A DNA stretch of 64,000 nucleotides, from contig NZ_CP052766.1 in assembly GCF_002499975.2 (NCBI RefSeq), forward strand, positions 4,092,001 to 4,156,000, read 5' to 3'. Below are positions 9,700-20,500 of this stretch, piece by piece; within the stretch, counting starts at the first letter, position 1, and each line of letters begins with the position of its first letter. Origin of the DNA: Alteromonas pelagimontana. Lineage in GTDB: Bacteria; Pseudomonadota; Gammaproteobacteria; Enterobacterales; Alteromonadaceae. The translations under genes were made by a program, and so were the position numbers. Below the pieces are notes generated by a model, which saw only the letters and a list, made by a program, of their open reading frames with translations, was not told the DNA's origin and did no database searches.

Positions 9700-12525
9700 A
9701 TGACACAATTTAAACCAAGCTTAATTAAAGTTGCCATGATTACCAGTGGCTTTGCCTTTTGTGCTGTACCTGTAATTGCACAAGAAAATTCGGCCGATCA
9801 AGTTGATGAAAATATGGTCGAGGTAATTCAGGTTTCCGGTATCCGCGGTAGCCTTCAGCGTGCGCAAGCAATAAAAATGGACAATTCCTCCATTGTCGAA
9901 GCAATATCTGCCGAAGACATTGGTAAACTCCCGGACACCAGTATCGCTGAGTCACTTTCTCGCTTACCTGGTTTAGCTGGGGAGCGTCGCAACGGCCGTA
10001 CGTCTGGTATTTCCGTCCGCGGATTCAACGAAAACTATGTTGGCACCACACTTAACGGTCGCGAATTGCTAGGTATGGGCGATAACCGCGGCGTCGAATT
10101 TGACCTTTACCCCACGGAAATTATTTCTAACATTCTGGTTTATAAAACGCCAGAAGCTGGCATGACAACACAAAATATTGGCGGTTCCATCGACCTGCAA
10201 ACGGTGCGTCCATTATCTGCAAAGCAGAATTTTACCGTCAACGGCACTTTTGAGAAAAACAGTGAAGATTCCGCAAATCCGGATATGGACAACGATGGGC
10301 ATCGGCTATCTTTTAACTATGTGGATCAGTTTGCCGACGATACTCTAGGGCTTGCATTGACATTTGCATCGATGGAATCGCCACGGCAGGAACAACAATC
10401 GCGACTGTGGGGCTATCCAACAGCCAATCCAGCCAATGCCGCTGAAGGTGTAACGGTCCCAGAAGATACGGTTATTCTAGGCGGCCATGATTCATTTGCA
10501 CGTTCTGCTATGCTGGAAAGAGATTCATTAGCGGCTGTAGTGCAGTGGGCACCAAATGATAAATTAAATGTGCAAGTAGATGCGCTCTATATTGATTTTG
10601 AAGAAAGCGATGTGCGTCGTGGTCTGGAAGAAGGTGGCCCTGAATGGGGAGGCGTAGCATATACTATTACTGAAGTAGAAGATGGTCTGGTTACAGCTGG
10701 ATATTTTGACGATTATTACAGTGTCATCCGCAACGACGCCAGACGGCAGGATTCTGATCTCACCACCGTCGGAATGAATGTTGAATATATTTTAAACGAT
10801 TCCTGGACCCTTGCGGGCGATATTTCCTCAGGTAAAGTGGATAAAAGTATTGTCGATGTAGAAAGTTATTCAGGGGTAGGGCGTGCTGGCGTAGAGGGTC
10901 GTCCGTATACCGCTCGCTCCTGGGAAATGACCTCAACTGGCGTGATGTATAGCGATCATCCCACCATTGCCCCAGTAGACTTAACCAATCCAGACCTGAT
11001 CCGTGTCGCCGGTCCCCAAGCCTGGGGTGCACCTATTTACGAGGGCGACGAACAACTGTACTTTGCTGATCAGCAAGACGGCTTTGTCAATAGGCCAAGA
11101 TTTGAAGAAGAGCTGACCACTTATCGTCTCTCAGTAGATGGTTTTGTAGAATGGGGTATCTTTACTGGCCTTGAAGCAGGAGTGGTATATTCGGACCGTA
11201 GCAAAAGCAAAGTAAACAATGGCGCTTACCTTACTTCGCCGTCTTACCCTGACGCTGATGCCATTCCAGACGTTTTAGGTGTAGTACCACTGGATTTTAT
11301 AGGCATTGAAGGCGTACTTGCGTACGATTCCCTCGGCCTGTACAACAGCGGCTATTATAGCGAATTAGATGCTAAGCTGGTCCAGAACGATCGTCTCGGC
11401 GATACTTATACCGTTGATGAAAAGCTAACTACCCTTTATACCAAGCTTGATTTAGATACCGAATTCAGTGGTATCTATTTGCGTGGTAACTTCGGTCTGC
11501 AAGTGGTACGCGCTGATCAGGAGTCATTTGGTTATAGCACTTATTCTAACGCGGATGGTATGACGGTAGCCACGCCAGTGTCAGGAGGCACAGACTATAC
11601 GGATGTCTTGCCTACCATGAATCTGAACGCAGAAGTGGCGGAAAACCAGTTTGTCCGTCTGGCAATGAGCAAAGTCATTTCCCGGCCACGAATGGATGAT
11701 ATGCGTCCTAATGCGCAGGTTACCTTTGCCTTTAATGATAACCAGATCACCAGTGGTGATATCGAAAACAGCCCTTGGGGCGGTAGTTCAGGTAACGCAG
11801 AGTTAAAACCTTTAGAAGCGAACCAGTTTGACTTGGCGTATGAAAACTACTTTGCGGATACCGGCTACGTGTCAGTGGCTTTTTTCTATAAGGATATTAA
11901 AAACTGGCACCGTAGCAATGCGGTAGTTGAGGATTTTTCCGAGTTCTATATACCTGAATTGCACCAATCCTCTACTGGTCAAGCACCGATATTGATGCAA
12001 GGTTCGGTAACCACCACAATGGATGGATTTGAAGGTTTCGTTCGAGGTTGGGAGTTACAGGGCAGCTTGCCGGGTGAACTTATTCATGAGTCTCTTGAAG
12101 GATTCGGGGTGTTTGCCAGTGCTACCTTTATGGATGGCGAAGCCGACGCAGCGCCGGGAACAGAAGAAAACCGGATTCCTGGCTTATCTGAAGAGAACTA
12201 CAGTCTGACGTTTTTCTACGAAAGCAATGGCTTCGAAATTCGTCTTGCCGGTACGAAACGTAGTGAATATCTAACCGAAGAGCGGGGCGTAAGTCTGGCG
12301 CTAACGGATGCGACAAAACAAGGTGGTACTCTGTGGGATGCGCAAATTGGTTATGATTTCTCTGAATCTGGCATTGAGTCTCTCGATGGTTTACGAGTAA
12401 CGCTGCAGGCACAAAACATTACCGACGAGGATGATATCCAAGCCTCAGAGGCCGATGGGCGCCAAGTGACTATGTATCAATCCTACGGTGCCAACTATTT
12501 GCTGGGCTTTAATTATTCATTTTAG
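9700..12525 (+). CDS. TonB-dependent receptor, probably maltodextrin-specific (first copy)
   Basis: A 941-residue outer-membrane active transporter. Residues 1-27 form a signal peptide (VAMITSGFAFCAVPVIAQ). A TonB-box-like stretch (VEVIQVSGIR) is followed by the plug domain with DIGKLPDTSIAESLSRLPGL, ISVRGFNENY and the TLNGRELL motif, and the barrel ends in ANYLLGFNYSF with a terminal Phe. The overall pattern fits the large proteobacterial receptor family (TIGR01782-like) that takes up oligosaccharides rather than siderophores. Substrate is inferred from context: a MalR-like operator upstream, and pullulanase and GH13 enzymes under the same motif. A terminator separates it from the halogenase gene. 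Confidence 0.9.
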   Translation: MTQFKPSLIKVAMITSGFAFCAVPVIAQENSADQVDENMVEVIQVSGIRGSLQRAQAIKMDNSSIVEAISAEDIGKLPDTSIAESLSRLPGLAGERRNGRTSGISVRGFNENYVGTTLNGRELLGMGDNRGVEFDLYPTEIISNILVYKTPEAGMTTQNIGGSIDLQTVRPLSAKQNFTVNGTFEKNSEDSANPDMDNDGHRLSFNYVDQFADDTLGLALTFASMESPRQEQQSRLWGYPTANPANAAEGVTVPEDTVILGGHDSFARSAMLERDSLAAVVQWAPNDKLNVQVDALYIDFEESDVRRGLEEGGPEWGGVAYTITEVEDGLVTAGYFDDYYSVIRNDARRQDSDLTTVGMNVEYILNDSWTLAGDISSGKVDKSIVDVESYSGVGRAGVEGRPYTARSWEMTSTGVMYSDHPTIAPVDLTNPDLIRVAGPQAWGAPIYEGDEQLYFADQQDGFVNRPRFEEELTTYRLSVDGFVEWGIFTGLEAGVVYSDRSKSKVNNGAYLTSPSYPDADAIPDVLGVVPLDFIGIEGVLAYDSLGLYNSGYYSELDAKLVQNDRLGDTYTVDEKLTTLYTKLDLDTEFSGIYLRGNFGLQVVRADQESFGYSTYSNADGMTVATPVSGGTDYTDVLPTMNLNAEVAENQFVRLAMSKVISRPRMDDMRPNAQVTFAFNDNQITSGDIENSPWGGSSGNAELKPLEANQFDLAYENYFADTGYVSVAFFYKDIKNWHRSNAVVEDFSEFYIPELHQSSTGQAPILMQGSVTTTMDGFEGFVRGWELQGSLPGELIHESLEGFGVFASATFMDGEADAAPGTEENRIPGLSEENYSLTFFYESNGFEIRLAGTKRSEYLTEERGVSLALTDATKQGGTLWDAQIGYDFSESGIESLDGLRVTLQAQNITDEDDIQASEADGRQVTMYQSYGANYLLGFNYSF

Positions 12526-12582
12526 TCTGAATGGTAAGCGCCGGACAGGCTAATTCGTTCGGTTAAATAGAGATATCTACCC

Positions 12583-12618
12583 AAAGCCACTACTATGTCA
12601 TAGCAGTGGCTTTTTTTT
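12583..12618 (+). terminator. Terminator between TonB receptor and halogenase
   Basis: AAAGCCACT-a-CTATG pairs with CATAG-c-AGTGGCTTT around a single T, followed by a run of eight T ending at 12618. It ends only 11 bases before the halogenase ATG, and its right arm and T-run sit next to the halogenase ribosome-binding site (GGA at 12619-12621). The halogenase therefore depends on read-through, or on an unseen promoter. Confidence 0.9.
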
Positions 12619-12629
12619 GGAAAATAAAT

Positions 12630-14111
12630 ATGCGTCAAATTCAGAAAGTGGTGATATTAGGAGGCGGCACCGCCGGCTGGATGTCAGCCGCACTGATGAA
12701 AAAAGTACTAGGCGATACGGTTTCTATCACGTTAATAGAGTCTGATGAAATTGGTACTGTAGGGGTTGGCGAAGCAACAATTCCACCGATAAGGCTCGTT
12801 AATAATGTACTTGGGCTAAATGAATCTGAATTTTTAAAAGAAACCAAAGCTACCATAAAGCTGGCGATCAGATTCGAAAACTGGAAGAGACCGGGCGAAT
12901 CTTACTTTCATACCTTCGGTGTCCCGGGAAAGAGTATGGCGTTCTGTCATTTTCATCACGTATTGGCGCGGGGGCAAAAGCTCGGTGTTGAGGATGATTT
13001 GTGGGCTTACGATCTTAATTACCATTGCGCGGTAGCCGGAAAGTTTGCGCAGATAAATAGCCAGGATCCTATAATGGAAATGCCTTTCGCTTATCATTTT
13101 GATGCTGGTTTATATGCACAATTTTTAAGAAAAATCAGCGAAAAGGCAGGAGTAAAGCGGATAGAAGGAAAGGTCCAACAGGTATTAAGAGGTCAGAATG
13201 GTGATATTTCTGCTTTGGTGCTGGAAAATAGCAGAAAAATAGATGGTGAGATTTTTATTGACTGCTCTGGCTTTAAAGGATTACTTATTGAGCAAACCCT
13301 CGGGACTGGCTTCGACGACTGGTCCCACTGGCTGCCTTGCGACAGCGCTATTGCTGTACCTTCAGAGCACCATCAACAGACCGTTCCCTACACCCGTTCC
13401 ATTGCGCATAAAGCTGGCTGGCAGTGGCAAATACCGTTACAGCATCGCAACGGCAATGGACATGTGTTTTGTTCCAGATACATCACCGACGAGGAAGCGC
13501 GGTCTGTACTAATGGAGAACTTAGAGACCAAAGCCCTCGCTGAACCCAGGCTAATTCGTTTTACCACGGGAAGGCGGCGTCGTCAGTGGAACCGGAATGT
13601 GGTTGCCATTGGCTTGTCCAGTGGGTTTCTGGAACCGCTGGAATCCACGAGCATCCACCTTATTCAGTCAGGTATTGTCAGGCTACTGCAACTGTTTCCC
13701 CAGCACGACATTAAGCCCGCCATGGTTGAAGAATATAATCGCCAATCTCAGTTGGAATTCGAGCAAATCAGAGACTTCTTAGTGCTTCACTACTATTTAA
13801 ATGAACGAGAAGAAGATTTCTGGAATGACATGCGACACGTACAGGTGCCCGAGTTATTGGCGCACAAAATCGCGTTGTTTAAAGAAAATGGAAAGCTATT
13901 CCGAGAGCAAAATGACTTGTTTCTTGAAAGCTCCTGGTTACAGGTCATGGTCGGACAGGGTATTAAACCTCAGGAATACCATCCGCTGGTTAACACATTA
14001 CCTGATGCTGCTATTATTAAAATGCTCACCCAACTAAAGGCAAAGAAGCTAGAACCTGTCTTCCATTTGCCTAGCCATGATGATTATATTCGGCATATGC
14101 TTAGCAGATAA
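12630..14111 (+). CDS. Flavin-dependent tryptophan-halogenase-family protein
   Basis: A 493-residue FADH2-dependent halogenase-like enzyme. The N-terminal dinucleotide motif is GGGTAGWMSAAL, the catalytic-lysine region is ATIKLAIRFENW (K77, equivalent to Lys79 of PrnA), the family signature WQWQIP is at residues 264-269, and SSGFLEPLESTSIHL carries the conserved Glu (E335, equivalent to Glu346 of PrnA). All key residues are present, so an active flavoenzyme is likely. I chose ATG 12630 because the frame opens earlier only via a GTG inside the terminator hairpin. It lies between two TonB receptors under maltodextrin-type control. Homologues next to TonB receptors are common in Caulobacter, Xanthomonas and Alteromonas relatives, but their substrate is generally unknown. 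No flavin reductase is nearby. Confidence 0.9.
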   Translation: MRQIQKVVILGGGTAGWMSAALMKKVLGDTVSITLIESDEIGTVGVGEATIPPIRLVNNVLGLNESEFLKETKATIKLAIRFENWKRPGESYFHTFGVPGKSMAFCHFHHVLARGQKLGVEDDLWAYDLNYHCAVAGKFAQINSQDPIMEMPFAYHFDAGLYAQFLRKISEKAGVKRIEGKVQQVLRGQNGDISALVLENSRKIDGEIFIDCSGFKGLLIEQTLGTGFDDWSHWLPCDSAIAVPSEHHQQTVPYTRSIAHKAGWQWQIPLQHRNGNGHVFCSRYITDEEARSVLMENLETKALAEPRLIRFTTGRRRRQWNRNVVAIGLSSGFLEPLESTSIHLIQSGIVRLLQLFPQHDIKPAMVEEYNRQSQLEFEQIRDFLVLHYYLNEREEDFWNDMRHVQVPELLAHKIALFKENGKLFREQNDLFLESSWLQVMVGQGIKPQEYHPLVNTLPDAAIIKMLTQLKAKKLEPVFHLPSHDDYIRHMLSR

Positions 14112-14327
14112 TCTATCTTTGTGATCGGCTCAGGCTTCCCCTCATGGGCCGGTAATACAAAATACCCACATTTATTTAACCCGCACGATTTTCCACATCA
14201 CCTTGCAACAAATCTGAGTAAAAAGATTCTCATAGGAACACCTGTGAGATCAAGGGGTAATCAACTTTCTAAGGTTCCTGTCCGCGTAACTCCCGCCGAA
14301 TGTTAATAAAAGGTAATTTAATGTTAC

Positions 14328-14341
14328 TGAATACGTATGCA
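14328..14341 (+). promoter_or_regulatory. LacI-type (MalR-like) operator, copy 2
   Basis: TGAATACGTATGCA, identical to copy 1, 107 bases upstream of the second TonB receptor. It sits in a 337-base gap (14112-14448) that otherwise shows only an AT-rich promoter region and a weak hairpin without T-run just after the halogenase (around 14125-14152). Confidence 0.85.
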
Positions 14342-14448
14342 GTGCATTGTTTCTTTTTCGTACTAAAGGCTAGTATTCCCACTGAAATAAAAAAGACAAT
14401 TGGGGGCGGTAACCCGGTTGTCAGATAATAAGCAACGGGAAATGCCAA

Positions 14449-17400
14449 ATGAAAACTTTCAAACCCAGTATTATTTCGCTGGCTCTGATGACGAGCGGGC
14501 TGGCTTTTTTCAGCCAACCTCTTTTCGCTCAGGAAAGCGAACAAAAACCCTCAAAGGTTCAAGGTGCAGAGGAAGACACCATCGAGAAAATTGAGGTAAG
14601 GGGATATAGCACCAGTCTCATTCAGTCGCTTAACCAGAAACGGTACAGCGATACCGTATCCGAGCAAATTTCAGCAGACGATCTAGGGGGATTACCTGAT
14701 GTGTCGATGGCTGATGCTCTGACGCGGCTTCCCGGTATTTCCGCTGTACGTACGGGTGGACAAGCGGCAGAAATTAACATTCGGGGCCTTGCCGGAGACT
14801 TTGTTTTTTCCACGCTCAACGGCAGGGAGCAGGTCTCGACCAGCGGCAGTCGTGCTATTGAATTTGACCAGTATCCCTCAGAACTGATTAGCTCTGCCGC
14901 GGTTTATAAGTCACCAAAGGCATCGTTAATAGAAGGAGGCGTTGCCGGTACCGTCGAGCTTCAAACTGCCAGCCCGCTCGCTAACGAACAAACCCATACT
15001 TTTAACGTTAACGTGCGCGGAATGTTTAACGACCGCGCTGATGAAATTCCCGACGCTGAAGAATACGGTCATAGACTCAGCTTGTCCTATCAGGGCAAAT
15101 TTCTTGAGGATACTTTGGGTGTCTCAATGGGCTACGCGCGGTTGCTTCAACCCAGCGTTTCCACTCAATTTGTCGGCCTGGCCTACAACGGTGAGGTGGA
15201 TGTGGATGGCGTAGAGGGTGATGTGGAGAACATCGGCTCTGATTGCCCGCAGTGCGAACTGATTAGCGAAGGATTCGAAATGCAGCACCGGGGTGGCAAA
15301 GAAACGCGCAATGGCTACATTGCTGCCATTGAGTGGGCGCCGCTGGATAACTTTCGCCTAAAAGCTGATGCCTTTGTATCCAGATTTGAATCAGAAACCT
15401 TTGCCAGAGGACTGCGAGTAAAGTTTGGCGGCGTTAACGCCAGTATTACTAATCCGGTTATTGTTAACAACAGTGTGGTGGGTGGCACTTTTACTCGCAC
15501 AGATAACAGCTTTACTCGTGTGGAGATGGTGAATGATGATAATCACGATACTGATCAGGTGGAAAGCTACGGAATTAACGCCAACTGGCAAATTACTGAG
15601 AATCTTGCAGCTCAGTTCGATGTATCGCTATCAAAAGCGCAAAGCGACTTTCGCAATGGCTTGCTGTGGGGACTGGTGTCTGAAGATGCATCAGCAGCCA
15701 GCCCTGCCTTTGACGAAAATGTTCAGATTTCCTATTTGCTAAATGGGCAGAATTTACCAGACATCGGATTCAGCCAGTTCGACGCTTTTGCTGACACCAG
15801 CCGGATTATGATGAGTAAATACGGCATTTACCCTTATGAAAACAAAGACGAATTAGACGCTTATCGAGCGGACTTTCAATATTATCTTGATCTGCCATTA
15901 TTATCGTCGATGGAATTCGGTTACCGCTACTCAGATCGGGAATATCGTAATGACCGTTCTATCTTTGAATTTGGAAATGATGGCGGATTTTCCGTCAGTC
16001 AACCGCCGTTACCCCTTGATGAAAGCTTAGTAGAAACGGTAGATTGGTCGGGAGATTTTAGCTACTTCCCCAGTTACTTGTCTGTTAATCAAGACGCGGC
16101 ATTAGCAGCATGGTTCCCCGATGGAGCACCGCAGCCTGTACAAACGTGGGGTGTCGGCGCTGCAGGTGTCATCAATGGCGGCACCGGGCCTGCCTCTGAA
16201 TGGACGGTGCAGGAAAGCGGCACTGTATTTGAAACCGTTAATGCTGCCTATTTAATGGCCAATATCGATACACAAATTGGAGATATTCCGGTATCCGGCA
16301 ACGTGGGTATTCGTTATGTACGCTCGAAGCAACGGTCAACTACGTTGCAACGAGCTACTAAACTTGTCACCGATCCAGATACGGGAACAACGGTAGAAAT
16401 GAGCGATCCTTTAGCAGGCGCACAAAATATCGTGGATGAAGCGGGCTTAATCAATAACTTTTACCGTCCAACGATTCTCGCCCACGAATTCACTGACGTA
16501 TTGCCTTCTATTAATCTTAATTTCAAATTGACCGACAATACTCAACTACGAGTAGCTGCGGCTAAAGTGATGGGGCGCGCGCCTATCAACCGTTTTGCAG
16601 CAAATTCTTCTACTTCGGTAGAAACCGTTACCGCTACAATGAACCGGGACTCTAACGAGATTACGCTGTCTCAACCCACTGCCAAAGTAAATGGCTCCGC
16701 CCGCAACAGCCCCTATCTGGATCCGTTTTACGCAACCCAATATGACGTTTCTTACGAATACTACTTTGAAGAAACCGAAGGCGCGATTATTGTTGCTGCA
16801 TTTTATAAAAATATTGAATCATTTATTGAAAATATCGCCATTGAGCCGTACGACTTTGAGGGGAACGGCTTTACCATCCCCGAAGCTGTCGAGGTTCCCG
16901 TCTACTTAGAAGCTGAATTTTCAGGACAAGAACCGGAGCTGGCCAGGGATGAAAATGGCGATCCTCTATTTATCTCTGTACCCACCGAAAATGGTCTTTA
17001 CGAGACCGCCATTAATAACGCCGAAGGCGGTTATATTCGCGGTGTAGAAGTGGCTTATACGCAAATTTACAGCATGTTGCCTGGCGCGCTTGCAGGATTA
17101 GGGATCAGTGCCAGTTATTCGTACACCGAAAGCGAAATTCAGCGCACGTTGAGCGATGGCGTATTTTCCAGCCGCTTGCCAGGTTTGTCAGAAAACGTTG
17201 CTACGTTGACATTGTTCTGGGACTACGAAGGTTTTGAAACCCGTGTCTCAGGCAGGTATCGGGATGCTTTTGTGTCAGAGCAGGTTGCGGTGAATGATCA
17301 AACCGTAAATTTTGATGCGGAATTGGTGATCGATTATCAAGCGTCTTACAACATTAACGATAATTTGAGCGTCCTTTTTCAGGTAAATAACCTTACCGAC

Positions 17401-17496
17401 GAACCTACCAAGAGCTACTTTACCTCACCTGAACAAACCGGAACGATTCAGTTCTTTGGCACCCAATACTTTCTGGGGATGACTTACTCGCTATGA
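14449..17496 (+). CDS. TonB-dependent receptor, probably maltodextrin-specific (second copy)
   Basis: A 1015-residue outer-membrane receptor of the same large family as the 9.7-kb gene but clearly diverged from it. The signal peptide (SLALMTSGLAFFSQPLFAQ) is followed by a TonB-box-like IEKIEVRGY, the plug motifs DLGGLPDVSMADALTRLPGI and INIRGLAGDF, and the STLNGREQ motif. The C-terminus is FFGTQYFLGMTYSL. A GGGAA ribosome-binding site precedes ATG 14449. Its TGA at 17494 overlaps an ATG of the pullulanase frame, and the two genes form one unit under MalR-like operator 2. The close link with pullulanase suggests uptake of branched alpha-glucan oligosaccharides. Confidence 0.92.
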   Translation: MKTFKPSIISLALMTSGLAFFSQPLFAQESEQKPSKVQGAEEDTIEKIEVRGYSTSLIQSLNQKRYSDTVSEQISADDLGGLPDVSMADALTRLPGISAVRTGGQAAEINIRGLAGDFVFSTLNGREQVSTSGSRAIEFDQYPSELISSAAVYKSPKASLIEGGVAGTVELQTASPLANEQTHTFNVNVRGMFNDRADEIPDAEEYGHRLSLSYQGKFLEDTLGVSMGYARLLQPSVSTQFVGLAYNGEVDVDGVEGDVENIGSDCPQCELISEGFEMQHRGGKETRNGYIAAIEWAPLDNFRLKADAFVSRFESETFARGLRVKFGGVNASITNPVIVNNSVVGGTFTRTDNSFTRVEMVNDDNHDTDQVESYGINANWQITENLAAQFDVSLSKAQSDFRNGLLWGLVSEDASAASPAFDENVQISYLLNGQNLPDIGFSQFDAFADTSRIMMSKYGIYPYENKDELDAYRADFQYYLDLPLLSSMEFGYRYSDREYRNDRSIFEFGNDGGFSVSQPPLPLDESLVETVDWSGDFSYFPSYLSVNQDAALAAWFPDGAPQPVQTWGVGAAGVINGGTGPASEWTVQESGTVFETVNAAYLMANIDTQIGDIPVSGNVGIRYVRSKQRSTTLQRATKLVTDPDTGTTVEMSDPLAGAQNIVDEAGLINNFYRPTILAHEFTDVLPSINLNFKLTDNTQLRVAAAKVMGRAPINRFAANSSTSVETVTATMNRDSNEITLSQPTAKVNGSARNSPYLDPFYATQYDVSYEYYFEETEGAIIVAAFYKNIESFIENIAIEPYDFEGNGFTIPEAVEVPVYLEAEFSGQEPELARDENGDPLFISVPTENGLYETAINNAEGGYIRGVEVAYTQIYSMLPGALAGLGISASYSYTESEIQRTLSDGVFSSRLPGLSENVATLTLFWDYEGFETRVSGRYRDAFVSEQVAVNDQTVNFDAELVIDYQASYNINDNLSVLFQVNNLTDEPTKSYFTSPEQTGTIQFFGTQYFLGMTYSL

Positions 17497-17564
17497 AGAC
17501 GATAGAAAAATTACAACGCTTTTTCGGGAAATCATTTCTGACATTTAGTTTACAGAGACAAGCC

Positions 17565-20500
17565 ATGCTTTCATTCAAACGAACACTTGCGCTGACAGCG
17601 CTAATATATTCAATACTGTTGCTCACCGCGTGTGGCGGTTCAGAGGTGGAATCAGGCGATAACGACCTGCTAACCTGTGACGCGCCGGAAGTGCCAGATG
17701 CTGCCGGAACCAGTTGCGTTGCACCGCCGCCTATTGCCTGTGACCCACCTACAGTACCTAATGAAGCCAACGATGCCTGTGTAGTTGGGGCTGATCCAAG
17801 TCTGCCGGATCCCGTTTTTTTCCCTGGCGATCAACAGGCGGTGCTGTATTTCAACAGAGCCTCAGTGGATGCTGATAATTCGGCCAATGATCCCGCCTAT
17901 GAAGGATGGCGTCTTCATACATGGAATAATGATGAGTGCGATGCATACGCTGATGCAGACTCCGATTGGGCGAATGGCAGACAACCCACGGGTATTGATC
18001 CTAATTATGGGGCTTACTGGGTGCTGGAGCTAAAAGAAAACTATGGTAGCTGCCACAACTTCATTGTCCATAAAGGTACTGACGACGCAGGTAAGGAGCT
18101 CGGTGGCGGTGATTTCCAAGGCTCACTGATTCAGGATGATGAAAAATATACGCGAATGAATTTCACGTTGTCCGGAGAAGCCACGATTTTTGGGTTTCCT
18201 ATTATGTCACTAGGGCCTCAACCTGTTGAAATAGAAGGGGTAGCTGCGCACTGGCTGGATACGAACACTCTGCTGTGGAATACACCTGAAGGAGTTGAAA
18301 GTGTAAAATTACATTATTCAGAAAATGCCACCTTAACCGTGACGCTGGAAGAGGGACTGAATGGCACGACTATCGAGCTGGTACCAGCGAGCTTATCAGA
18401 TGATCAAGTTGCGACAGCACCACACTTAGCCGCCCTTGCCCCCTGGAGTGGACAGTGGACGCCAGAAGAAGCTAAACAACTTCTCACTTATCAGGTGGTT
18501 CTTGCGGGATATAACAGCGAGGGTACGTTGGTGGCGGCGACCGGTGTGCAAACTGCGAAAGCGCTGGACGCGCTATATACTAGCGAAGAAGATGATGCTG
18601 ATGAAACGCAGTTGGGTGCTATATATACCGATACTGGCATTACTGCTGCGGTCTGGGCACCTACAGCACAAAGTGTAACACTACTTACCTATTCCGACAG
18701 CAAAACCCTGGCAAATTCCTTTACCATGACCCGAGATGATACTTCAGGCGTATGGCGCTATGAGGGAAATATGGATTTAGATAGGGCGTTATATCGATAT
18801 CAGGTGGTGGTGTATCATCCAGCAACAAAAACCCTTGAAACCCTTGAAGTCACAGACCCTTATTCTGTCTCTTTAACTACCAACGGCCGTTTCTCTCGCT
18901 TTGTCAATCTGCAAGATGAGGATTTAAAACCGCAGGGCTGGGAAACTCAGGCCATTCCCACTATTGCTAATCCGGAAGATGCAGTGATTTATGAAGGCCA
19001 TATTCGTGACTTTAGCGCCCGGGACGAATCCACTTCACCAGCAAACCGTGGAAAATACTTGGCGTTTACTGAACAAGGCACAGCGCCAGTCACGCATTTA
19101 CAAAAGCTGGTTGAAGCGGGGCTTACCCACTTTCATATTTTACCTTCCAACGACATAGCCACCGTCGACGAGGACCCTGCAAATACGGTTTCCTTATACA
19201 ACACCGTTGGTGACCTGTGTCGGTTAAACGGGCAAGCGCCAATCTGTGACGAAGAACCTGCAACGAGTGTGCTGCTGGATGTGTATAACAGCTACGATCC
19301 GTTGGCGGAAGCCGAAAAAGCGCAAGCTCTTACTCAACAAATCAGAGGCGTAGATACCTTCAACTGGGGCTACGATCCTCAACATTATAGTGCGCCAGAG
19401 GGCAGTTATGCATCTGATGCTGAAGGCGTGGCACGAATAGTAGAAATGCGCGCAATGATTCAGGCGCTTCATGAGTTAGGTCTGCGTGTAGCTTTGGATG
19501 TGGTTTTCAATCACACCAGTACCTCTGGAGTATACCCTAAGTCAGTCTTGGATAAAGTAGTGCCAGGTTATTATCATCGATACGACGTGCAAACCGGCGC
19601 GATTGTGCAGGAAACCTGTTGTGAGGATACTGAGCCGCGCAACGTCATGATGGAAAAGGTGATGAAGGACTCATTGCTCATCTGGGCGCAGGAATATAAA
19701 TTTGATGCGTTTCGTTTCGACATAATGAGTCAGGCAACCAAAGAGACAATGGTGCGTCTAAAAGCGGCGGTTCAAGAGGTGGACTCTGATACCTATTTTT
19801 ACGGCGAAGGCTGGTTGAAGGAAGACCGGGGCTACGAGCAGGCAAATCAGCTAAATATGGCTGGCACTGAAATCGGCACCTTTAACGATCGTATTCGTGA
19901 GGCAGTCCGTCAAGGGAATATTTTCAATCCTCAAAGCGATCAGGCACTAAGTGATCAGGACAGGGTGAAAGTGGGAATGGCTGGAACCTTAACCGAATTC
20001 GTTCTAAAAACATCAAACGGCGCTGCCACTGCCACCAGCAATCTTGGCGGTTACGCCACCGATCCCGCAGACATCATCAATTACGTGTCCAAACATGATA
20101 ATGAAACCTTGTGGGATCAGTTCAACTACACGTTACCAATGGATCTCTCCCTCTCTGAACGCGTGCGAGCGCAGAATATCGGGATCGGCCTTCCGCTGAT
20201 GTCTCAGGGAATACCATTTCTGCAAATGGGCGGTGACATGTTGCGCTCCAAGTCGATGGATCGCAACAGCTACGATTCAGGCGATTGGTTCAACTACCTC
20301 GATTTTACTTACAACACCAACAACTGGAACGTCGGACTACCATTAGCTGAGGACAACGACGTTCGCTGGAAAGAAATGGGCGAGTTCATTAATTCTTCCC
20401 AGCGAGCAGCGACCATGAGTGACATCGAGTTTGCTTCTGCAGTGTTCAATGAATTTCTCAGTATTCGGTCACAGAGCCCGCTTTTCAGGCTTACCACTAT

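Noticed and set aside
17493..17564. Pullulanase start at ATG 17493 overlapping the receptor stop
   Set aside because: It places 24 polar residues before the lipoprotein signal peptide; ATG 17565 gives a normal-length signal with LLTAC.
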